The notes: generated from the letters alone by a model not told the origin. A stretch of DNA of 64,000 bases from Paenibacillus glycanilyticus (GCF_030161375.1 NZ_BSSQ01000013.1:124001-188000); one strand, 5' to 3'. Counted from the stretch's first letter, positions 42,175-50,358 are shown. Program-made: numbers and translations.

Positions 42175-43956
42175 ATGATGAGAATCAAGGTTTTTACAAT
42201 CGTTATGTTCTTGGCGATGATCTGTCATCTTAATCTTAGTCCAATCTATGCGGCAGCAGACGAGCAGATCGAGACGAAACTTCAATCAGCCAAAGTGAAG
42301 GAGCAGCCGGCAGACCCGCCAACGACGGAAGAAGCAACAGACGGGGGATTGGATGGCGGAGGAACCCATCCCTCTACCGGCACGCCTTCTACGGATAATC
42401 CGGGAACAAGCGGGCCTGGTGACGGGGATGGCCAAGGCTCGCCTGGCGATGCTGGCACTGACGGAACGAGCGGTCCCGGGACAAGCGGTTCTGGAGGAAC
42501 CAGCGGCCCCGGTGGCGGCAGTGGAACCGGCGGAGGAACTGGCGGATCGGTAAGCGAAGGCGGTAACGGATCGGCAGTCAGCCCGGGAACAGGGGGCCAT
42601 AACGGAGGAGCGGACAATCCGGCTGCTGGCGACAGCGATAGCGGAGCTGCCAATCCTGGCAACACGGGCGGAAGCGGTACGGTTGATCCTGCTGCCCCTA
42701 ACCAATCGGGGGAGATTGATCCTGCGGATCCGAATAAGCCGGAGCCATCCGAAGTCAATAAATCGGAAGATGGAGACGGGAAATCCTGGTGGGATAACGT
42801 CTTTAGCAGTGACTGGATTTCCGATACGGCAGAGAAGCTTGGGCGCGGACTTGCCGTTGGCGTAATCGGTGCCGTTGTTGTTGGCGTCATTGTTGTGGCG
42901 GCCTTAGCGATCGGGATTACAATCTCTGCACCTGTCTGGATTGCCGCAGTAGCTGTAGCGATAGTTGCAGGCGTCGTGTATTCCTTTGTTGCCGGTGATG
43001 CTTTTTCCTGGATCGAAGGAATTGGCGTTAGCGTGCTTGCCGGCATTTCCGTTCTCGCCATCGCGACCTCCGGAATCGGGGCGGCGGCCCGAACGGCTTT
43101 CCAGTTCTTAAGAGGACGCGGGCTGACGGGGCTGCTTAGCGGCGCGAGGCAGGCGTTAACAAGCAGCTGGAGAGGAATTACTTCTCTCTTCGAGCAAGGG
43201 TTGTGGGCAGGTCTTAAGAACGGAGCGCGCACCTTGCTTAGTCAGGCTCCCCGTTTATGGAAAAGCTTGATCTGGAACGCGAATACCGGCTTTCAATTCG
43301 GACTGAATATGGTGGCTTCTTTTTCAATCCATATGTTGACGAAGGATACGTTCCCGGGTCTGAGCGATATGGGAATGATGATTACGGAAAGTTTCCTCGG
43401 CGCGGTTGTATTCGGGAAGTTGGCTGAGGCTGCTCAAAGTCTTCGCCTTGGCCGCTTTGTCACCACATCCTGGAATTTCTTGATGGCAGGCGCGGAAACC
43501 TTCGTCGTCAATCTGATCAAGCGCGAGAAGACGGATGCAGGCTCCCTTCTCCTTGGAAGTTTCGCCAAGGCGTTTGTATTTGGGCCGTTGCTAGGCCGGC
43601 TCTTCCGGTCCAATCTGTTTATTCCGCTCCGCAATAAGCTCGGAATCGGATTGACCAGACAGGATTTGGAGAATAAATTCGGAATGACGGTCAGCGATAC
43701 GGTTGGCCAGAAGGGAATTACCAATAAGCAATTGCTCGATTTATTAAAGACGAAACCCGAAGATTTGACCAGGTCACAACAGATCTGGCTGCAAAGCGGC
43801 GTTTTGTCCGAGAATCAGGCTGCCATGCTGAACGGGAATGAAGAGCTGTTCCAGAAGTTTTTCGAGAAGCAACAAATGGTTGGCGAGAAGCTGCTTGAGG
43901 AAGGAACGAAGCCTGGTAATTATCCAACTTCGAAGCCTGCACCTATAAAGCCATAG
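42175..43956 (+). CDS. unrecognised exported glycine-rich, multi-span protein in the Tad locus
   Basis: The 593-aa protein is not recognised. It has a signal peptide (FTIVMFLAMICHLNLSPIYA), then a long low-complexity G/S/T/P/N/D-rich stretch (about residues 55-195). A glycine-zipper-like membrane region follows (about 220-310: GLAVGVIGAVVVGVIVVAAL, APVWIAAVAVAIVAGVVYS), then an alpha-helical part with repeated amphipathic segments. The tail has LTRQDLENKFGMTVSDTVG and ends in PAPIKP. The middle helices resemble the pre-toxin regions of polymorphic or LXG-type toxins only in general style; no toxin domain is visible. Start ATG 42175 or 42178 follows GGAG. The next gene encodes a small membrane protein and may be its partner. 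Confidence 0.75.
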   Translation: MMRIKVFTIVMFLAMICHLNLSPIYAAADEQIETKLQSAKVKEQPADPPTTEEATDGGLDGGGTHPSTGTPSTDNPGTSGPGDGDGQGSPGDAGTDGTSGPGTSGSGGTSGPGGGSGTGGGTGGSVSEGGNGSAVSPGTGGHNGGADNPAAGDSDSGAANPGNTGGSGTVDPAAPNQSGEIDPADPNKPEPSEVNKSEDGDGKSWWDNVFSSDWISDTAEKLGRGLAVGVIGAVVVGVIVVAALAIGITISAPVWIAAVAVAIVAGVVYSFVAGDAFSWIEGIGVSVLAGISVLAIATSGIGAAARTAFQFLRGRGLTGLLSGARQALTSSWRGITSLFEQGLWAGLKNGARTLLSQAPRLWKSLIWNANTGFQFGLNMVASFSIHMLTKDTFPGLSDMGMMITESFLGAVVFGKLAEAAQSLRLGRFVTTSWNFLMAGAETFVVNLIKREKTDAGSLLLGSFAKAFVFGPLLGRLFRSNLFIPLRNKLGIGLTRQDLENKFGMTVSDTVGQKGITNKQLLDLLKTKPEDLTRSQQIWLQSGVLSENQAAMLNGNEELFQKFFEKQQMVGEKLLEEGTKPGNYPTSKPAPIKP

Positions 43957-43969
43957 GGAGAGACTTGAA

Positions 43970-44269
43970 TTGCGGAACAAAAAGGCAAATGGTCCCTTAA
44001 TTAAGGGGCTTAATCCGGAAAAAACAAAAAAGCTGATTTTTATTGCGGTGGTGTTGCTGGTTGTAGGCATGCTGACGTTGTCCTATTGCTATGAGAACGG
44101 TATTCTGACCAATAACCAGGCTATTACAAGCGGCTGCATCGTTATGGGAATTAGCTTTATTTTATTGATGATCGATACCTTTGCGAGAGACCGGACAACG
44201 GCTTTTTACCGGTTGTTTGGCAGCGCGTTATTCCTTGTTTTTCTAATTGTTCGATACTATATTTTCTAA
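43970..44269 (+). CDS. small hypothetical membrane protein in the Tad locus
   Basis: The 99-aa protein has a basic N-terminus (RNKKANGPLIKGLNPEKTKK) and three membrane spans (LIFIAVVLLVVGMLTLSYCY, TSGCIVMGISFILLMIDTFA, FGSALFLVFLIVRYYIF). Family unknown. TTG 43970 follows GGGAGAGACTTGAA. It lies 13 bases after the 593-aa gene, so the two are probably translated together. Confidence 0.7.
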   Translation: MRNKKANGPLIKGLNPEKTKKLIFIAVVLLVVGMLTLSYCYENGILTNNQAITSGCIVMGISFILLMIDTFARDRTTAFYRLFGSALFLVFLIVRYYIF

Positions 44270-44283
44270 GGTGACAGGACGTT

Positions 44284-45057
44284 ATGCGGTTTACGGGAAA
44301 ACATTTGACGAATGAACGGGGCAGTATTGCCTTATTTACGGTATTTTTGCTTGGCGTGTCTTTTGTCGCGGCCATTGTTTTGTTCTATGTGTTCAGCGTG
44401 CATACAGAAAAACGGCAGTCGCAAAATATCGCCGATGCGGTTGCGCTTGCTGCTGCAGACGTGCTTGGAGATGCCTTTACACAAGAGATGATGGATTCTG
44501 TAGCCGAAAACCTGCTTCTCCTTAACGATGAGATCGATTCCTCTGAGGAAGAGGAGCCGGAGCCGTCCGATGCGCCTCCGCTTTCGGCTACGCCGGACAG
44601 CAGCGAAGAAGAGGAGCCGACTGATCCGCCGAAGTCGAAAGAGGACAAGCTGCGTGAATTGCTGGATAGTACGGTGCTGGTGACCAAGCTGATGAACGGC
44701 ACCTTTGATCTGGAGAAGGATTGGATTCTTGTTGTCGAGGAGCCGTACTTCGCTGATGATTATACCGCCAGAAAAAACGGTGATCGCTTATATGATGCGT
44801 TCCTTCATAATGCCGGCGATATTGAAGCCGTGGCCAGACAGATGGTCGACCGTAATAAAGGAGAACGAAGCGGAACCGTTATATCGTTCCCGATGGATGG
44901 TGAGCCGGCGCTGCAGGTGGATGCCTTTAATAAAGTGCAGTTCGAAGCGGTTGTCCATGTCGAGGATGTACTGGGGGCCCGTTCGGCAAGCAGCGTCAGC
45001 AGCAGTCATTTCAATATTGACGTCAGCATGAAGACGGTGAAGGAAATTCGATTATAG
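44284..45057 (+). CDS. Tad-domain (TadG-like) pilus assembly protein
   Basis: The 257-aa protein begins MRFTGKHLTNERGSIALFTVF and a membrane helix (LGVSFVAAIVLFYVFSV), then HTEKRQSQNIADAVALAAAD. This is the N-terminal Tad domain typical of TadG-like pseudopilin proteins (NERGS... then the AD-A-ALAAA pattern). A striking acidic low-complexity insert with two S-S-E-E-E-E-P units occurs at about residues 86-120. The remainder is extracytoplasmic. It is shorter than TadG with a VWA domain. ATG 44284 follows AAGGTGACAGGACGTT. Confidence 0.8.
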   Translation: MRFTGKHLTNERGSIALFTVFLLGVSFVAAIVLFYVFSVHTEKRQSQNIADAVALAAADVLGDAFTQEMMDSVAENLLLLNDEIDSSEEEEPEPSDAPPLSATPDSSEEEEPTDPPKSKEDKLRELLDSTVLVTKLMNGTFDLEKDWILVVEEPYFADDYTARKNGDRLYDAFLHNAGDIEAVARQMVDRNKGERSGTVISFPMDGEPALQVDAFNKVQFEAVVHVEDVLGARSASSVSSSHFNIDVSMKTVKEIRL

Positions 45058-45073
45058 AGGCGAGGGATTGAAT

Positions 45074-46492
45074 ATGATGCGAGACAGCTATAGAACGGCT
45101 GCCGGAACGGCGCTGTTGTGCGCCGCGCTGGCGCTTGGTTTGACCGGCTGCTTTGGAGACAAGAATGAGCCCGGCAAATCTACCGTTGTAAACGGGCCTC
45201 AGGTCAGCGATCAGCCGGTTGAAGCTTCTCCATTGCCCAGCGAGTCCGTTAATAGCGATACAGCTGAAGGGGCTGGAGAAGTGATCAACGTCTCGGATAT
45301 CAGCAACCATCCGGCAGGCAGCATCATTGGCCGCTTCCTGGCGACGGGTGCAGCGACAGTGGAAGGCGGGAATTTCCGTCCAAACGAGCCGATTACAAGA
45401 GGTGAGCTGTATGAATGGCTCGTAAAGCTGGATCCGCGCAATATTCAACAGGCGGGTGAAGGAACGGGGGCAGCTGATTCTTCATTTACCGATATGGATT
45501 CGGCGGATCCGCTGGCGGCGAAGCTGAGCGGTTATGCAGCCGAAGGATATGTAAAGCCGCTAGACGGGAACAGGCTTGCGCTGGAAGAGCCGCTTCTGCG
45601 CGAGCAATTGCCGAGTATCATCGCGACCTTCTTCCATATCGAAGAAGCTCTTAATTCCAGATCGCTGCTCCTGCCGAACTCCTATTTCGATCGTGATGAC
45701 ATTACGCCCGACTTCTTCAAACCTCTAGCCTATTACCGGGCGGCAGAGGTGTATTCAACAACGTTTGGCGATACGTCGCTGCTGAGACCGAAGGAAGCGG
45801 TGACGCGTGGAGAAGCGGCGGAATTCGTTATGGGCGTGCTCGATTACAATCAAAGCTTGCTAGAGGGGATTGGGCTGACTCCGGATAAGTTAGAGCATGC
45901 GGATGTGAAGCTCGAGGATGAACCTGCTTCCGAAACGGTTGTTGAACCTGATGATTTCGCCGGTCATAAATATGAAGAAGACATCAAGTCGCTTCTAGAC
46001 AAGGTGAAGCTCCCTGCTTCTGAGCCGGCTTTCAAACCGGATGAGACGATTACGAGGCGTGAATTTATTGCATGGATGTATCAATATGATCCAAACGATA
46101 TTAAACCTCATCATCCAAGCACCGGTTCATTTAGCGATATGGCTGCGGATGATGCATCCTATGATCTGGTTGAAGGGCTGCGGGCAGCCGGCATGATTAA
46201 CGGCTTCGAAGATGGGACGATAAGGCTGGACGAGCCGCTTACAAGAGAGCAGCTGACAAAGCTATGGGCGGATTATGAGCGGAATTGGACGGTTCTTATC
46301 GAGAACCTCGCGTTCTACTCCGATAAGAATAAGGTTGGCAAGCTGTATAGGGAGACGATGACCAATTTTCTCGTAGCCGGTACTAACCAGCTGTACAAGA
46401 AAATTTTTATCGGAGACCAGAAGGAGCTGAAGCCGCAGTCGCCCGTTACGCGGGCAGAGGCGGCCGCATGGATTGTGCAGGGCACCGAATAA
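45074..46492 (+). CDS. SLH-domain lipoprotein in the Tad locus
   Basis: The 472-aa protein has a lipoprotein signal peptide with lipobox LTGC (Cys26). It carries about five SLH-like segments, seen as the recurring FxPxxxITRxE pattern (GNFRPNEPITRGELYEWL, LLRPKEAVTRGEAAEFV, AFKPDETITRREFIAWMY, RLDEPLTREQLTKLW, PQSPVTRAEAAAW). SLH repeats normally bind secondary cell-wall polymer; here they are on a membrane-anchored lipoprotein, so the protein could bridge membrane and wall near the pilus. ATG 45074 follows GAGGCGAGGGATT; the in-frame TTG 45068 is less likely. Last gene before a strong terminator. Confidence 0.82.
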   Translation: MMRDSYRTAAGTALLCAALALGLTGCFGDKNEPGKSTVVNGPQVSDQPVEASPLPSESVNSDTAEGAGEVINVSDISNHPAGSIIGRFLATGAATVEGGNFRPNEPITRGELYEWLVKLDPRNIQQAGEGTGAADSSFTDMDSADPLAAKLSGYAAEGYVKPLDGNRLALEEPLLREQLPSIIATFFHIEEALNSRSLLLPNSYFDRDDITPDFFKPLAYYRAAEVYSTTFGDTSLLRPKEAVTRGEAAEFVMGVLDYNQSLLEGIGLTPDKLEHADVKLEDEPASETVVEPDDFAGHKYEEDIKSLLDKVKLPASEPAFKPDETITRREFIAWMYQYDPNDIKPHHPSTGSFSDMAADDASYDLVEGLRAAGMINGFEDGTIRLDEPLTREQLTKLWADYERNWTVLIENLAFYSDKNKVGKLYRETMTNFLVAGTNQLYKKIFIGDQKELKPQSPVTRAEAAAWIVQGTE

Positions 46493-46534
46493 ACAATAAT
46501 AAAAGCTGCTTGAGCATAATCAAGCAGCCTGGCA

Positions 46535-46571
46535 AGAGACTGTCCCAATACTTGCGGGACAGTCTCTTTTG
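46535..46571. terminator. intrinsic terminator after the Tad locus
   Basis: AGAGACTGTCCC pairs with GGGACAGTCTCT, followed by TTTTG. A second smaller hairpin (GCTGCTTGA/TCAAGCAGC) lies just before it at 46505-46528. Confidence 0.85.
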
Positions 46572-46596
46572 TTATGTACAACACTTTCTGAGCGCT

Positions 46597-47040
46597 CTAT
46601 TGCTGGCTGTAAGGGATCAGCATTTTAGAGGCAAGCATGATGAACTGGGATTGGTCTTGTTCTGTAAGGTTATCGGTTATGCTCTTCATTTGCCGTTCAA
46701 TCTTATGGCTGACAACTTTGATAAGTTGATGCCCTTCAGGCGTTACTTTGACATTAATGACACGGCGATCATGTGAAGAATGGCTGCGTTCGACCAAACC
46801 GCGTCGCTCCGCCCGATTAATTAATCCGGTAATGCTGGATTTGTCGAGGCCGAGATACTGGGCCAGCTGCAGCATATTCAGCTCCCGGTCCCGTAAAATG
46901 CCAAACAATCGGATTTGTATGATGGACACATCGTGTTCGGCACCTACCTGGTTAAGAACGCCTTGAACAAGAAACGATAATTGGACCAAGCTATCCATAA
47001 TGGAAAGGTTATCTTGCAATTCCGAATGAGTATCGCTCAC
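46597..47040 (-). CDS. MarR-family transcriptional regulator
   Basis: The 147-aa protein has a winged helix with LNMLQLAQYLGLDKSSITGL as helix-turn-helix and SHDRRVINVKVTPEG as wing (DRR signature). GTG 47040 (MSDTHSELQ) is chosen because GGAG is 8 bases upstream; the open frame continues to 47058 with a TTG. It is divergent from a cupin/FMN-reductase operon, with two small palindromes in the gap that probably are its operators. Ligand unknown, perhaps a quinone or other redox compound given the reductase. Confidence 0.87.
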   Translation of the reverse strand: MSDTHSELQDNLSIMDSLVQLSFLVQGVLNQVGAEHDVSIIQIRLFGILRDRELNMLQLAQYLGLDKSSITGLINRAERRGLVERSHSSHDRRVINVKVTPEGHQLIKVVSHKIERQMKSITDNLTEQDQSQFIMLASKMLIPYSQQ

Positions 47041-47100
47041 ATAATTCACTCCAGACAAGCTCAGGTATTCGGCAATGGCTTGTACGAGTTATTGCCATTT

Positions 47101-47118
47101 GTATTTTAACATAAATAC
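47101..47118. promoter_or_regulatory. MarR-type dyad near the regulator promoter
   Basis: GTATTT-TAACAT-AAATAC is a 6-6-6 dyad that would cover the promoter of the divergent MarR gene. Confidence 0.4.
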
Positions 47119-47120
47119 CA

Positions 47121-47149
47121 TTGACATAGTACGCGGCACAAACTATATT
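47121..47149 (+). promoter_or_regulatory. sigma-A promoter of the cupin operon
   Basis: TTGACA (47121-47126), 17 bp, TATATT (47144-47149). Confidence 0.75.
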
Positions 47150-47155
47150 GTTTGT
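47138..47155. promoter_or_regulatory. MarR operator covering the -10 box
   Basis: ACAAAC-TATATT-GTTTGT is a perfect dyad whose centre is the -10 hexamer of the cupin operon, so bound repressor would block RNA polymerase. Confidence 0.65.
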
Positions 47156-47206
47156 ATCACGTACTATTTTTTCTGCCGAAGTCTGAGAAAGAAAGAAGGT
47201 AGAGGT

Positions 47207-47728
47207 ATGGAGCAGCTTAGGTTTCTCGACGGGAAGACGGTAACTTTCCTGGAGCGGGGGAATGATGAGCGGGGAGCTTATTTAAGAATTGAACATAACG
47301 TCCCCCTACAAGGGGGCATGAATGCTCCTCATTGGCATCCGCTTCTTACGGAATCTTTTCAGGTGAAACAAGGTGTAATGAAGGGGATTGTGGACGGTGC
47401 AGAGATTGTTCTCGGCGCCGGCGAATGCCTGACGGTCTATCCGAAGCAGGTGCATCAGTTCTTTAACATTAGCCATGAGACGCTGATCGGCATACACGAA
47501 ATACGCCCCCCGGGATTCCATTGGGAAATGTTTGTGCTGCATCGCAAGCTAGAGAGCGAAGGGAAGTTAAGCCGGAGGGGAATACCCATTCATCCGCTGT
47601 GGATGGGGCTGGCATGGAAATATAGCGAAGGATTTGCGGTTGGCGCACCCGTTATAATGCAGAAAGTATTGTTAGGCGGATTAGCCCGTATAGCCGAACG
47701 ATTCGGATACGGGATTGAAAATACATGA
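47207..47728 (+). CDS. cupin-domain protein
   Basis: The 173-aa protein has a cupin 2 beta-barrel: motif 1 around APHWHPLLTESFQVKQG (His-x-His and Glu as metal ligands) and motif 2 around GAGECLTVYPKQVHQFFN. A C-terminal helical tail follows. Enzymatic role is unknown. ATG 47207 follows GAAGGTAGAGGT; the frame is open further upstream, across the promoter, so that part is not coding. It is co-transcribed with the FMN reductase 15 bases downstream under MarR control. Confidence 0.82.
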   Translation: MEQLRFLDGKTVTFLERGNDERGAYLRIEHNVPLQGGMNAPHWHPLLTESFQVKQGVMKGIVDGAEIVLGAGECLTVYPKQVHQFFNISHETLIGIHEIRPPGFHWEMFVLHRKLESEGKLSRRGIPIHPLWMGLAWKYSEGFAVGAPVIMQKVLLGGLARIAERFGYGIENT

Positions 47729-47743
47729 AATGAAGGTGGTACT

Positions 47744-48364
47744 ATGACAGAGAAGAAGACCGTGCTCTTGATTATGGGCAGTATTCGAGCAGGCAGGAAT
47801 TGCCCGAATATCACGTCATGGGTCGGGAGCATCGGGGAAGCGAATACCGATTATCATTATGAAATGATTGATCTGGCGAAATGGCCGCTGCCGATGGATG
47901 ACGAACCGGGAATCCCGGCTTTGGATCATTACACCCAGCCGCATACGCGCGCATGGAGCGAGAAGATTAAGAGCGCAAGCGGCTTGGTGTTTATCACTCC
48001 TCAATTTAACTGGGGGTATCCGGCCGTTCTCAAAAACGCAATCGATCATCTGTACCATGAATGGCGCGACAAACCGGTCATGATTGTAACTTACGGAGGG
48101 CATGGCGGAGGCCGTTGCGGCAAGCAGCTGAGAAGAGTTGCGGTTCGGCTAAGAATGCGCGTTGTACCTACGTCACCGGCGCTCCGGTTATCGGATGCGG
48201 TCATCCGGGAAGGCGCTCCGCTAGAGCCAAGCCGGGATTTCCTTAAGTTTGTGCCGCAGGTTCGAAGAGCAATTGCTGAACTTGGCGCACAGATCGATGG
48301 GCAGGAAAGTCTCTCGTCTCGCATGCGGCGCAATTGGAAGGCGACGCTTGCAGTCCTCTCCTAA
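47744..48364 (+). CDS. NADPH-dependent FMN reductase-family flavoprotein
   Basis: The 206-aa protein has the flavodoxin-like fold of the FMN_red family: the phosphate-binding MGSIRAGRNCPNIT at the N-terminus, TPQFNWGYPAVLKNAIDHLY near residues 85-105 and the glycine-rich VTYGGHGGGRCGKQL. Members reduce quinones, azo dyes or chromate. ATG 47744 follows AAGGTGGTACT. Together with the cupin and the MarR regulator it suggests a response to a quinone-like or aromatic compound. Confidence 0.88.
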   Translation: MTEKKTVLLIMGSIRAGRNCPNITSWVGSIGEANTDYHYEMIDLAKWPLPMDDEPGIPALDHYTQPHTRAWSEKIKSASGLVFITPQFNWGYPAVLKNAIDHLYHEWRDKPVMIVTYGGHGGGRCGKQLRRVAVRLRMRVVPTSPALRLSDAVIREGAPLEPSRDFLKFVPQVRRAIAELGAQIDGQESLSSRMRRNWKATLAVLS

Positions 48365-48382
48365 ATAAAACCTATATCTCCA

Positions 48383-48421
48383 GGCGGTAGCCCCGAATAA
48401 GTGCGGGGCTGTCGCTTTTTT
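48383..48421 (+). terminator. intrinsic terminator after the FMN reductase gene
   Basis: GCGGTAGCCCCG ... CGGGGCTGTCGC followed by seven T residues. Confidence 0.8.
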
Positions 48422-48432
48422 TGTGAAGTTGG

Positions 48433-48469
48433 TTGCTTTTGTTCGATATTTAGAATATTATCTAAATAT
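48433..48469. promoter_or_regulatory. sdpRI promoter with ArsR-type operator
   Basis: TTGCTT (48433-48438), 17 bp, TATTAT (48456-48461). The perfect dyad ATATTTAGA-ATATTA-TCTAAATAT (48446-48469) covers the -10 box, as expected for autorepression by the SdpR-like protein. Confidence 0.65.
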
Positions 48470-48496
48470 ATAATTAAGTTAAGGAGGGGACCAGAC

Positions 48497-48778
48497 TTGA
48501 ATGATGCCTTTAAAGCGTTGTCCGATCCGACGAGACGTCAAATTCTTCAAATCCTGAAGGAACAGGACTTGTCCGCCGGCCAAATCGCCGACCATTTTAA
48601 TATATCCAAACCAAGCATTTCCCATCATTTGAATTTGCTGAAACAAGCCAAGTTAGTAACAGAAGAGCGGCAGGGACAAAACCGGGTGTATTCGCTCAAT
48701 ATGTCCGTTGTACAGGAAGCTATGGGCTGGTTCCTCGGAATCCTCGGTACGAAAGGAGACAGGAATGAAGATGAATGA
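48497..48778 (+). CDS. sdpR: SdpR-like ArsR-family autorepressor
   Basis: The 93-aa winged-helix protein reads AFKALSDPTRRQILQILKEQ, LSAGQIADHFNISKPSISHH and LVTEERQGQNRVYSL, the SdpR pattern. In B. subtilis SdpR represses sdpRI and is sequestered at the membrane by SdpI when the toxin SdpC is present. TTG 48497 follows AAGGAGGGGACCAGAC. The gene overlaps sdpI, and a palindrome covers its -10 box. No sdpC toxin operon is found in this window. Confidence 0.85.
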   Translation: MNDAFKALSDPTRRQILQILKEQDLSAGQIADHFNISKPSISHHLNLLKQAKLVTEERQGQNRVYSLNMSVVQEAMGWFLGILGTKGDRNEDE

Positions 48779-49454
48779 AACCAATGAGCAAGCGGTTGTG
48801 CGCTGGGGAAAGCAGGATTGGATTTTGCTTGCCGCTAATGTAGTTATCTTGGGGATTGTGTTTCTAATCTTTAACCATCAGCTTCCGGATGTCGTAGGCA
48901 GTCACTACAATGTCCGTGGCGAGCAGGACGGAACGATGGCCAAAGCCAATATGTGGCTGATGTACGGAGGGATTGGCATTGCGCTGCCCGTGTTTCTCTC
49001 GATTGTTAGAGCCGTTGATCCGCGCCGGAGCAATTACGCACGGTTCAGCAGTTATTACCTCTTGATGCGGTGGACGATCAGTTTGTTTATTCACGGTGTA
49101 TTCCTGCTCATGATTCTGCAAAATCTTGACTATGATCTGCCTTTTATCAGTATCGTGTTTGGCGGTCTTGGCATCATGTGGATGGTAATCGGCAACAGGA
49201 TGGGGCAGCTTCGCAGTAATTTCTTTATGGGGATCCGAACCCCATGGACGATTACGGATGAGAATAACTGGCGCAGCACGCATCGGCTCGGTGGACGGTT
49301 ATGGGTTATTGCGGGGCTTCTAATGCTGCTCGGAGCATTCTTGCTTCCGGCAGAATGGCTGATCGGCGTATTAATTGTCAGCATGATTCTGAGCGTGGTT
49401 GTGCCGTACGTTTATTCGTACCGCTTGTATGCGGAAGCGAAGAAGAGAACTTGA
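48765..49454 (+). CDS. sdpI: SdpI-family immunity / signal-transducing membrane protein
   Basis: The 229-aa protein has about six membrane spans starting at WILLAANVVILGIVFLIFNH, and the SdpI features LPDVVGSHYNVRGEQDGTMAK (DUF1648 part) and GIRTPWTITDENNWRSTHRLGG near the C-terminal half. It should give immunity to an SDP-type peptide toxin and bind SdpR upon toxin sensing. ATG 48765 has GGAG six bases upstream and overlaps sdpR by 14 bases. Confidence 0.88.
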   Translation: MKMNETNEQAVVRWGKQDWILLAANVVILGIVFLIFNHQLPDVVGSHYNVRGEQDGTMAKANMWLMYGGIGIALPVFLSIVRAVDPRRSNYARFSSYYLLMRWTISLFIHGVFLLMILQNLDYDLPFISIVFGGLGIMWMVIGNRMGQLRSNFFMGIRTPWTITDENNWRSTHRLGGRLWVIAGLLMLLGAFLLPAEWLIGVLIVSMILSVVVPYVYSYRLYAEAKKRT

Positions 49455-49464
49455 TATAACAGAA

Positions 49465-49502
49465 AAGCAGCTGCTCGGGAGTGTGTCCCGGGCAGCTGCT
49501 TT
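49465..49502 (+). terminator. hairpin after sdpI
   Basis: AGCAGCTGCTCGGGA pairs with TCCCGGGCAGCTGCT around a GTGTG loop; only a short T-rich tail follows. Confidence 0.6.
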
Positions 49503-49526
49503 GTGTTTAACGGCTTTTCCTAAACG

Positions 49527-49563
49527 CGATTTTCCAAAGGGAAAAGCGCCTTTGGAAAACGCT
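49527..49563 (-). terminator. hairpin after the minus-strand TetR gene
   Basis: GCGATTTTCCAAAGG pairs with CCTTTGGAAAACGC (one bulge). It is located at the 3' end of the minus-strand regulator gene and has a weak T-run. Confidence 0.45.
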
Positions 49564-50249
49564 TAAGCTACTCCGAAAGTAATCTTGCGAACCAGGTAAT
49601 CGACTTTCTCCGTCATCGGCTCGTCGTTGATCTGGGCAAGCACTTCAGGCTTGAACACCTGCTGTTTCTTAATCTGGTAATAGTCCCAGAGAGCATTGCG
49701 AAGCGTCAGATTGTTGCGCATCAAATAATGCGGGTCGAGCAGCTTCTGGAAGATCAGCTCGTCTTGCAGAATATATAACATCGCATTCAAATCATTCATG
49801 TACCCTTCGGCAATTCCCCGCTCGTAAAACGCCCGAAGCCGGCCGTTGCGGTCGCTGATCGACATCTCGATCGAGGCCATGAGTTGCGGATAAATCTCGC
49901 GCAAATCCCGGAAAAAGGGTTCCGTGCCGTAGTTCGCAATAAGCAGCGTCTGTTGGAAAGTGGACTGAAAGCCCTTGATATAAGCCTCCTGGCTGCCATC
50001 CATCAATTTAGCTTCATCGCATACCACATATTTAATATAAAGGTCTGTCAGACGTTCAATAATTTCATCTCGTGAAGGAAAATACTTATATAATGTCGCC
50101 TTGGACAAATCCATTGCCTTGGCGATGTCATCCATGCGAAGTCCCTGAAAGCCGTTTGACTTTATGGGGTGCAGCAGCTTGGAAACGTATTTGTTTTTGG
50201 TTGCTTCATCGGTATATCTGCAGTTTTGCGTCTCACCCGTTGTATCCAT
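49563..50249 (-). CDS. TetR-family transcriptional regulator
   Basis: The 228-aa protein has an N-terminal TetR helix-turn-helix (MDDIAKAMDLSKATLYKYFP) and a helical ligand domain without recognisable specificity. It is divergent from an MFS multidrug-type exporter, and a 12-bp inverted repeat lies in the gap, so it probably represses that exporter until a substrate binds. ATG 50249 follows AGGAAGAGAGG on the minus strand. Confidence 0.87.
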   Translation of the reverse strand: MDTTGETQNCRYTDEATKNKYVSKLLHPIKSNGFQGLRMDDIAKAMDLSKATLYKYFPSRDEIIERLTDLYIKYVVCDEAKLMDGSQEAYIKGFQSTFQQTLLIANYGTEPFFRDLREIYPQLMASIEMSISDRNGRLRAFYERGIAEGYMNDLNAMLYILQDELIFQKLLDPHYLMRNNLTLRNALWDYYQIKKQQVFKPEVLAQINDEPMTEKVDYLVRKITFGVA

Positions 50250-50319
50250 AAAGTATTCAACCTCTCTTCCTATGTAAGAGTATACACGATTTTGCCGGAT
50301 AAAGAAATGAACGATTTAA

Positions 50320-50358
50320 TCAAACTAAACTAATTTTGTGTAAATGAGTTTACTTTGA
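50320..50358. promoter_or_regulatory. TetR-type inverted repeat in front of the exporter gene
   Basis: TCAAACTAAACT (50320-50331) and AGTTTACTTTGA (50347-50358) are inverted copies with one mismatch. The right arm overlaps a possible promoter TTTACT-17-TATGAT (50349-50377). Confidence 0.5.

Noticed and set aside
42282..43232. 316-codon minus-strand frame with proline- and serine-rich sequence
   Set aside because: Antisense of the glycine-rich stretch of the 593-aa protein; Pro/Ser richness is the complement of Gly/Thr/Ser codons.
49465..49563. Two hairpins in a row considered as attachment or repeat elements
   Set aside because: Their positions at the ends of convergent genes (sdpI and TetR) fit ordinary transcription termination.
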